Of a stretch of 64,000 nt of DNA, positions 58,621 through 64,000 are shown piece after piece. The stretch lies in the NCBI RefSeq assembly GCF_040566545.1, contig NZ_JBEWZI010000006.1, forward strand, positions 62,001 through 126,000. Direction: 5' to 3'. Position 1 is the stretch's first letter. Each line of letters starts with the position of its first letter. Source of the DNA: Uliginosibacterium flavum. Lineage in GTDB: Bacteria > Pseudomonadota > Gammaproteobacteria > Burkholderiales > Rhodocyclaceae. The notes beneath the pieces were generated by a model. That model was not told the DNA's origin, did not search any database, and was given only the letters and a program-made list of their open reading frames with translations. The position numbers were made by a program, and so were the translations under genes.

Positions 58621-59415
58621 ATGCGAAATTTCGGCTGGAAGACCTGCTGCCTGTGCCTTATCGCTAGTCTCATGCCTTTGCCGGGATTTTCTCAGGGGCC
58701 CGACGACACCGACGAGATTGTGTATGCCACCAATCCGCACTACCCCCCGTATGACTGGAGGGTTAGCGACAAGGCATTTGCCGGCGCTAGCATCGAATTG
58801 CTGGAGCTGGTCAAGCCACCTGGCGTCACGCTGAAGCCCGCCGTACTGCCATGGAAACGGGCACAGCTGTATGCCGAGCAAGGGCTTGTGGATCTGCTCG
58901 TAAGCATCCGCATCACCCCCCAACGCAGCGAGTATCTGGTCTTTACAACGCATCGCGCCTTTCCGAACCCCATCGCCGTATTTGCACGCAAAGACCGCCC
59001 CTTCCCCTTCAAGTCTTGGGCGGACCTGAAACCATTGATAGGCGGCTGGAGTACGGGCGACTACTTCGGTGGCGGCTTCGACGAATACTGGCGGCGCGAA
59101 TTGAAAATGGAAGAAGCGCCGAGCATGGAGAACAACTTCGGAAAACTGGGGCTGGGCCGCATCGATTATTTCGTCACCGGGTATTACGTCGGAATGGCCT
59201 ACATCAATACGCATCCGGACATGCTGTCAATCACGGCTCTGACGCCGCTCATCTCGTCCCAGGACATTCACTTCGGGTTCAGCAAACGCTCAAAGCAGAT
59301 CCATCACCTGAAATACATGAGCCAACGCCTCGAAGAGCTCGATAAACAGGGCGTCCCGGAAGCGCTGCTGAATAAGCATCTGGAGCTCTACATCCAGAAT
59401 CCCGGGCCGCTCTGA
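58621..59415 (+). CDS. Periplasmic solute-binding protein (SBP_bac_3-like)
   Basis: A 264-residue protein with a signal peptide (cleavage FSQ/GP near residue 26) and the type II periplasmic-binding fold (IVYATNPHYPPYDWRVSDKAFAGASIELLELV, then RSEYLVFTTHRAFPNPIAVFARKD). It resembles the amino-acid-binding group, but the signature arginine environment is not clear, so the ligand is unknown. AAGGAATGAC precedes the ATG. It lacks its own permease or ATPase genes. Confidence 0.8.
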   Translation: MRNFGWKTCCLCLIASLMPLPGFSQGPDDTDEIVYATNPHYPPYDWRVSDKAFAGASIELLELVKPPGVTLKPAVLPWKRAQLYAEQGLVDLLVSIRITPQRSEYLVFTTHRAFPNPIAVFARKDRPFPFKSWADLKPLIGGWSTGDYFGGGFDEYWRRELKMEEAPSMENNFGKLGLGRIDYFVTGYYVGMAYINTHPDMLSITALTPLISSQDIHFGFSKRSKQIHHLKYMSQRLEELDKQGVPEALLNKHLELYIQNPGPL

Positions 59416-59495
59416 GCACAATCACGGCCTGATCCCGATCAGCAGCCTGCATTGGGCACGGTAGAATCACGGCTTCGCAACACCAGAAGCCAACC

Positions 59496-60428
59496 ATGAG
59501 CCTCCTGTCCGCCTCCCTGCTCGGTATCGATTTTGCCAATCCCTTGCTGAATGCCTCCGGCGTATATTGCCGCGATGTCGCCGAACTGGACGCGCTGGCC
59601 GCCAGCGCCGCCGGCAGCCTCGTCACCAAGAGCTGCACCCTGCTCGCCCGCGAAGGCAATCCCGAGCCGCGTTACTACGCCACGCCGCTGGGCAGCATCA
59701 ACTCCATGGGCCTGCCCAACGCCGGCTATCAGTATTATCTGGCTTACGCCCAGCAACACGACTACGCGGCCAAGCCGCTGTTCCTGTCAGTTGCGGGCCT
59801 GTCGCTGGCCGACAACCTGACGATGCTCGCTGCCATCCGCGCCGCTGACACCCCGGCGATTGTCGAGCTGAACCTGTCCTGCCCCAACGTGCCGGGCAAG
59901 CCGCAGATCGGCTACGACTTCGCCGCCATGACGGCAATGCTGGAGGCCGTCACGCAAGCTTACGACCGTCCCTTCGGCGTCAAGCTGCCGCCCTACTTCG
60001 ACATCGCTCATTTCGACGAAGCCGCCGCCATCCTCAACCGCTTCCCGCAAGTCGCTTTCGTCACCTGCATCAATTCCATCGGCAACGCGCTGATCATCGA
60101 CGTGGAGGCCGAAAGCGTCGTGATCAAACCCAAGGATGGTTTCGGTGGCATCGGTGGCGATTACGTCCTGCCCACCGCGCTGGCCAACGTGAATGCCTTC
60201 TACCGCCGCTGCCCAGCCAAACAGATCATCGGCTGCGGTGGCGTCACGCGTGGCGAACACATCTTCATGCACCTGCTCGCCGGCGCCTCGCTGGTCCAGG
60301 TCGGCACCGCGCTCTACGAAGAAGGCCCCGGAATTTTCGCACGGCTGAATGACGAGCTGGCGGAACTACTCACCCGCAAGGGCTATCGGGGCATTGAAGA
60401 AGTGCGTGGCAAGCTGCGCACGCTGTAA
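59496..60428 (+). CDS. pyrD: Dihydroorotate dehydrogenase, class 1A type
   Basis: A 310-residue cytosolic flavoprotein that oxidises dihydroorotate to orotate in pyrimidine synthesis. NASGVYCRD, TKSCTLLAREGNPEPRY, NSMGLPN and the active-site Cys in ELNLSCPNVPGKPQIGYD are those of class 1A enzymes, which use fumarate as acceptor. Most Proteobacteria have the membrane-bound class 2 enzyme. No PyrK partner is adjacent, consistent with 1A. Whether a class 2 copy exists elsewhere is not visible. Confidence 0.88.
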   Translation: MSLLSASLLGIDFANPLLNASGVYCRDVAELDALAASAAGSLVTKSCTLLAREGNPEPRYYATPLGSINSMGLPNAGYQYYLAYAQQHDYAAKPLFLSVAGLSLADNLTMLAAIRAADTPAIVELNLSCPNVPGKPQIGYDFAAMTAMLEAVTQAYDRPFGVKLPPYFDIAHFDEAAAILNRFPQVAFVTCINSIGNALIIDVEAESVVIKPKDGFGGIGGDYVLPTALANVNAFYRRCPAKQIIGCGGVTRGEHIFMHLLAGASLVQVGTALYEEGPGIFARLNDELAELLTRKGYRGIEEVRGKLRTL

Positions 60429-60436
60429 CAGCAACC

Positions 60437-60556
60437 GCCTGCAGAGCCCTATGGGACGGGCTTCTTCAGCATGGCATTGCGAAGAAGTCCGTCAGATGTT
60501 GATGTGCAGGCAGCTCACCTGAAGAGCCCCGGCACAAGAAGCTTTTCAGGCCAGGC
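60437..60556. repeat. GAAGAGCC-type palindromes, three arms sets
   Basis: GCCTGCAGAGCCC, GGGCTTCTTCAGCATGGCATTGC, GAAGAAGTCCG, then CCTGAAGAGCCCC and GCTTTTCAGGCC. It fills the space after pyrD. Confidence 0.55.
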
Positions 60557-60588
60557 ATCGAAAAGCGGCGTGAATGTAGCGAGGGTAT

Positions 60589-60786
60589 CTAGTTCAAGGG
60601 CTTTTCTTCGGTGGGCACCGGAGCCGCTTCATCCGGGACCTTGGGAGTGTCAGACACATGATGTTCCATATGCGTCTTCTTTCCTGGTTGCGGAGTCTTC
60701 TCGGCACCCGGCGCAAGTTCATCGCCGTGGTGTTTTTTTTCCTGTGCAATTTTCTTGTCGTGGGCGACGTTACGTGGGTCTGTCAC
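60589..60786 (-). CDS. Small hydrophilic protein, function unknown
   Basis: A 65-residue, highly charged, Lys/His/Pro-rich protein (DPRNVAHDKKIAQEKKHHGDELAPGAEK) with no hydrophobic segment and probably disordered. The GTG start at 60786 has AGGAG eight bases upstream, which decides it over an ATG at 60819. I do not recognise a family. Confidence 0.6.
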   Translation of the reverse strand: MTDPRNVAHDKKIAQEKKHHGDELAPGAEKTPQPGKKTHMEHHVSDTPKVPDEAAPVPTEEKPLN

Positions 60787-61337
60787 GGAATTTTCTCCTG
60801 AACTTTGTATGCCGGACACTCGCCCGAAGGCCGTAGCGTGGCTTGGCTAATCGATTCATTCGGCGCGGACGCCGGACGGTTAAGAGTAAATGGCGAACTG
60901 CACCAGCCTCCAACCCTAGGCTACGGATTCAGACATGCGCCGTCTGTTAGCTGCCATACACAGGCGGACAAAATGTTGCACCAGAAGGACGGTTCCAAGG
61001 TTGATCCACCCAATCCTGCTGGCTCAACACAAGGCCCCAGCAACAGCCCGAGCTGCCGGTGTCAGCGCCCCACCTACTCAGAAATCATCCTGAAAACACC
61101 TGTACTTCCCAAGCTCGGAAGCTAGGCTTTAAACACGTTCCGGCACTTTTCAGACTCGCTTGGAACGGGGCTGTTTCTGGCAACAGGAGGTTTTTATGGT
61201 GGATAGTCCGCCGCAAATTTTCGTGAAGTTCCGCTAGCAGTCCAACGGCGAATAGCCGAACACCCGGGCCATGAGTGCCTTGGTTAAAGATCTACGAAGC
61301 CCGTGCCTGAATGCATGGGCTTCATGCTTTTTCGCGG
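60787..61337. other. Gene-free 551-bp region
   Basis: No convincing coding frame, tRNA or repeat. A weak GAAGCCC/GGGCTTC pair lies near 61297. Confidence 0.4.
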
Positions 61338-61952
61338 CTAGCAGGCGGCTTGATGACGCGCCAGGCACTGCTCCAGCTTGGCCTTGGGGACGCTTTGAAT
61401 CTTGCACAGCAGCTCATGCGAGACTTCACGAACCTGATAGCGGCGACGCAATTCCTCTTCCAGCCGCACGATCAGACTGGCGGCCATTTCGGCGTCGGCC
61501 AGCGCGCGGTGGGCGCGCCCCGCTACGGGCAAATTGGCGAATTCGATCAGCGCACCGAGCTTATGGCTGGGCGCTTGCGGAAACAGACGACGCGATAGCA
61601 GCAAGGAACAGGCAAAGGCCTGCTGTCTTTGCTGATTGATGCGGGCCAGCTCGGCATCCCAGAACTTGCTGTCGAACCCGGCGTTGTGGGCCAGCAAGGG
61701 CGTGTCGCCCACGAACTCGGCCACTTCCCGCATGACCTCGGCGGCCGGTGGCGCCGAGCGGATCATGGCGTTCGAGATGCCGGTGAGCGCTTCGATGAAC
61801 GAAGGAATGCGCACGCCCGCATTCATCAGGCTTTGATAACGATCCACGACCTTGCCATCCTGCAGGATGACGACGGCAATCTCGGTCGCACGGTCCCCCT
61901 GGGCCGGTGACAAACCGGTCGTTTCAAAGTCGATTACAGCCACTACGTCCAA
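61338..61952 (-). CDS. DnaQ-like 3'-5' exonuclease
   Basis: A 204-residue DEDDh exonuclease. Exo I is DFETTGLSP, Exo II HNAGFDSKFWD, and Exo III with the catalytic His is GRAHRALADAEMAA. It resembles PolC/epsilon-type proofreading domains and acts on DNA or small RNAs. TTG at 61952 is the likely start because GGAGG lies eight bases upstream and the protein then begins at the first beta strand (DVVAVIDFETTG); the frame remains open to 62063. Confidence 0.87.
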   Translation of the reverse strand: MDVVAVIDFETTGLSPAQGDRATEIAVVILQDGKVVDRYQSLMNAGVRIPSFIEALTGISNAMIRSAPPAAEVMREVAEFVGDTPLLAHNAGFDSKFWDAELARINQQRQQAFACSLLLSRRLFPQAPSHKLGALIEFANLPVAGRAHRALADAEMAASLIVRLEEELRRRYQVREVSHELLCKIQSVPKAKLEQCLARHQAAC

Positions 61953-62136
61953 AACTGATTCCTCCGCTGCGTGATGCAATGCGCAAATTATTGGCGCGCA
62001 TTGTCTCATTTGCCGAAGGGCCTGACTCCTGTGGTTTGCGCGCACGGCTGTCCGGTGCTTCATGTCTCTGGATAAAACGACTCAAACGGCGAGCGGGTAC
62101 TGATCGCGTCCAGACCTTGGCAGAATCCGGACCCGC

Positions 62137-62835
62137 TCAGGCGTCTCCATTCCGCTCAATCATCCGCCCCGAGCGCAAACGGATGCTGCGTCCGCAGGCG
62201 CTGGCCAGCACCTCGTCGTGCGTCACCAGCAGCAGTGTGGTGCCCGCCTCGCGGTTCAATTCGAAGATCAAGTCGATGACGTGCTGACCTGTCGCCGCAT
62301 CCAGATTGCCGGTCGGCTCATCGGCCAATAGCAGCGCCGGCTGCATTGCAAAGGCCCGCGCCAGCGCCACGCGTTGCTGCTCGCCGCCCGACAGATGCTT
62401 CGGGTAATGGCTCAGACGCTCAAGCAAGCCGACCCGATCCAGCCAACGGCTAGCAGTCTCCCTGGCGCCGCTGCGTCCGGCCAGTTCGAGCGGCATCATT
62501 ACGTTTTCCAACGCGGTCAGCGCAGGCAGCAACTGGAATGACTGAAACACAAAGCCGATCATCGCGCCGCGCAAGGCCGCCCGTCCGTCCTCATCCAGTG
62601 CAAAAATGTCCTGCCCGCCTACCTTCACTGAACCCGCACTGGGAACGTCCAGCCCCGCCAGCAGTCCGAGCAGGGTGGATTTGCCCGAACCCGAAGCGCC
62701 GACAATCGCCACCGTTTCGCCAGCCCCCACGGCAAAGTCAATCTCCTGCAAAATGGTCAGCGTGCCGCCATCGGCCAGCCCCACCGTTTTGCCCAAGTCC
62801 TTCACCGCCAACACTGGCCCGGAGTTTTCCTGCAT
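62137..62835 (-). CDS. ybbA: ABC transporter ATPase YbbA-like (LolD family)
   Basis: A 232-residue cytoplasmic ATPase. Walker A is GASGSGKST, the signature LSGGEQQRVALARA, and Walker B LLLADEPTGNLD. The LolD/MacB-like VFQSFQLLPALTALENVMMPLEL is typical. It is divergent from tesA, as in many Proteobacteria. The start is uncertain: ATG at 62835 overlaps the tesA ATG on the other strand, while ATG at 62874 has GGAAG upstream but would overlap tesA by 41 bases. A partner permease (YbbP) is not in the window. Confidence 0.87.
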   Translation of the reverse strand: MQENSGPVLAVKDLGKTVGLADGGTLTILQEIDFAVGAGETVAIVGASGSGKSTLLGLLAGLDVPSAGSVKVGGQDIFALDEDGRAALRGAMIGFVFQSFQLLPALTALENVMMPLELAGRSGARETASRWLDRVGLLERLSHYPKHLSGGEQQRVALARAFAMQPALLLADEPTGNLDAATGQHVIDLIFELNREAGTTLLLVTHDEVLASACGRSIRLRSGRMIERNGDA

Positions 62836-63439
62836 GACACGCTGCATAGCAATCCTGTTCTCAATCATGTTCATTCAAAATGCTTCCGCCGCCACCCTGC
62901 TCATCTGGGGCGACAGCCTGTCCGCCGCCTATGGCATCGAACAGAATACTGCCTGGCCCAAGCTGCTCGAGCAGAAACTGCAAAGCGAAGGCTACCGGTA
63001 CCCGGTCATCAATGCCAGCATCAGCGGCGAAACCACCGCCGGTGGCCGCGTCCGCCTGCCCGCCGCGCTGGCCGAGCACAAACCTGCTGTCGTGATCATC
63101 GAACTCGGCGCCAACGATGGCCTGCGCGGCCTGCCGCTTGCCGCCCTGCGCAGCAACCTCGACAGCATGATCCGCGCGGCACAAGGCACTGGCGCCAAAG
63201 TCGTGCTCATCGGCATGCGCATGCCGCCCAACTTCGGCCCGCTCTATACAGGGAAGTTCCAGGAAACTTATGCGGCCCTCGCCAAGGAACGCAAAACCGC
63301 CCTGCTGCCCTTCCTGTTTGATGGCTTCGCCACCCGCGCAGAACTCTTCCAGGCCGACATGCTGCACCCCACCAGCGCCGCCCAGCCCCTGATCCTGCAA
63401 AATATCTGGCCGGTACTCAAACCATTGCTCAAGAAGTAG
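62834..63439 (+). CDS. tesA: Arylesterase/thioesterase TesA-like (SGNH hydrolase)
   Basis: A 201-residue periplasmic esterase. The signal peptide MTRCIAILFSIMFIQNASA is followed by block I GDSLSAAYG (nucleophile Ser), block III GANDGLRG, and block V DMLHPTSAAQ with Asp and His. It is homologous to E. coli TesA, which hydrolyses acyl thioesters and lysophospholipids. The start at 62834 is chosen because it gives a proper signal peptide. Confidence 0.9.
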   Translation: MTRCIAILFSIMFIQNASAATLLIWGDSLSAAYGIEQNTAWPKLLEQKLQSEGYRYPVINASISGETTAGGRVRLPAALAEHKPAVVIIELGANDGLRGLPLAALRSNLDSMIRAAQGTGAKVVLIGMRMPPNFGPLYTGKFQETYAALAKERKTALLPFLFDGFATRAELFQADMLHPTSAAQPLILQNIWPVLKPLLKK

Positions 63440-63440
63440 C

Positions 63441-63511
63441 TGAAGAGCCGCGCGCAGGGGGCGTCTTCAGGCAGGTATGCTGAAGAATCAGGCAGGGAGC
63501 GGCTCTACAGG
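63441..63511. repeat. GAAGAGCC-type palindrome pair
   Basis: CTGAAGAGCCGCGCGC, GGCGTCTTCAGGCA, GCTGAAGAATCAGG and GGAGCGGCTCTACAGG. It begins right after the tesA stop. Confidence 0.6.
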
Positions 63512-63885
63512 CTCCCCATCCGAAAATCCGGCCCGGATTCTGACGCCATTTTTCCTTTGCAAAGGCCGGACGATGAGCAGTGGCTTTTTGCTCTTTGCTG
63601 GCGCCTGGCCAAACACGACGAAACAACCATCTCTCAAAAGGGTCTGGTTTTCACGGAGGATCCGCTTCAGCGGCGCAAGGCATACTTTGCGAATATCTTG
63701 TTCCGCCCCATTTTTTGCCAAGGAGGGAATGTTCGGGGCGGCATATTGGTCGAGCCCGCAAACAGTCGCTTGTGCCCATGTGTAGGGCTGACTTCAGTCA
63801 GCCTGCAAAGCGGCGTGTGCAACCGAAGGCGCGCCTGAACTTATCGAGCGATGGCCCCTGCGTTTCAAACTGAAATCGGGCCGGC
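63512..63885. other. Gene-free 374-bp region before ligA
   Basis: No convincing coding region; several short frames lack family resemblance or a ribosome site. It lies downstream of both tesA and ligA. Confidence 0.4.
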
Positions 63886-64000
63886 TTAGTTGCTCACGCC
63901 CAGCAACGCGAGCAACCCTGCTTCATCCAGCACCGTCACGCCGAGCTGCTCGGCCTTGACGAGTTTGGAGCCGGCTTCGGCACCGGCCACCACGTAGTCG
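63886..64000 (-). CDS. ligA: NAD-dependent DNA ligase, C-terminal BRCT end (partial)
   Basis: Only the last 38 residues lie in the window, reading (minus strand) DYVVAGAEAGSKLVKAEQLG then VTVLDEAGLLALLGVSN and TAA. YVVAGAEAGSKL-KA is the hallmark of the LigA BRCT domain. The rest of the gene is beyond the right edge. Confidence 0.85.
   Translation of the reverse strand, partial: DYVVAGAEAGSKLVKAEQLGVTVLDEAGLLALLGVSN

Noticed and set aside
1..64000. tRNA or rRNA genes
   Set aside because: No cloverleaf-compatible stretch with the conserved GGTTCGAAT-type loop, or rRNA core sequence, was recognised by eye; a covariance search would be decisive.

Overview
The window is about 64 kb of GC-rich chromosomal DNA from a Proteobacterium, most likely a betaproteobacterium. 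Support for this is the class-typical protein sequences (BON, PRC and Usp stress proteins, an AapJQM-type importer, divergent ybbA/tesA), the lipoprotein content and several families of intergenic palindromes. Genus assignment is not possible from the sequence alone. No rRNA, tRNA or CRISPR array was found.

Layout. 0-14 kb is a metabolic stretch: the 3' part of a GH94 cyclic-glucan synthase-like gene, D-lactate dehydrogenase, an AraC-type regulator, a small lipoprotein, a REP-associated tyrosine transposase (RAYT) with an unusual tandem array made of its own 5' end plus REP hairpins, a DUF2130 protein, a secreted alpha/beta hydrolase, a zinc alcohol dehydrogenase and an MFS sugar-acid transporter. 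14-21 kb is signalling: a CheB-CheR-PAS fusion translationally coupled to a hybrid histidine kinase, a lone CheB, and a collagen-like lipoprotein.

21-48 kb reads as a stress and envelope island: universal stress protein, FMN reductase, glycine-zipper protein, stand-alone acyl carrier protein, DksA-type zinc finger, two PRC-barrel proteins, two OmpA proteins, two near-identical Crp/Fnr regulators, a four-gene tripartite efflux operon with an RbbA-like fused ABC protein, RsgA GTPase behind an attenuator-like leader, a GGDEF protein, an HPF-like ribosome factor, a BON protein, a P-type ATPase, a phospholipase D lipoprotein, a PQQ-type sugar dehydrogenase and a DUF3309 peptide. A recurrent dyad, GTCTGTKCG-N4-CGNAC, lies in front of many of these genes and was not noticed elsewhere in the window. 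It is the best candidate here for an undescribed regulon.

48.4-53.9 kb is a complete small filamentous (inovirus) prophage. It has no integrase. It is bounded by an 11-bp direct repeat inside dif-like sequence, which predicts XerCD integration and a circle of 5,424 bp. 54-64 kb returns to housekeeping genes: a DUF3592 protein, an amino-acid ABC importer (binding protein and two permeases, no ATPase here), a second solute-binding protein, a class 1A dihydroorotate dehydrogenase, a DnaQ-like exonuclease, YbbA/TesA, and the 3' end of ligA.

The intergenic spaces carry at least five repeat families: one with GAAGAGCCGC/GCGGCTCTTC arms (13 loci), one with CATTCC(C/G)G arms (4 loci), and one copy or pair each of three others. 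All positions come from reading the sequence. Family assignments rest on motif recognition, not on database searches.
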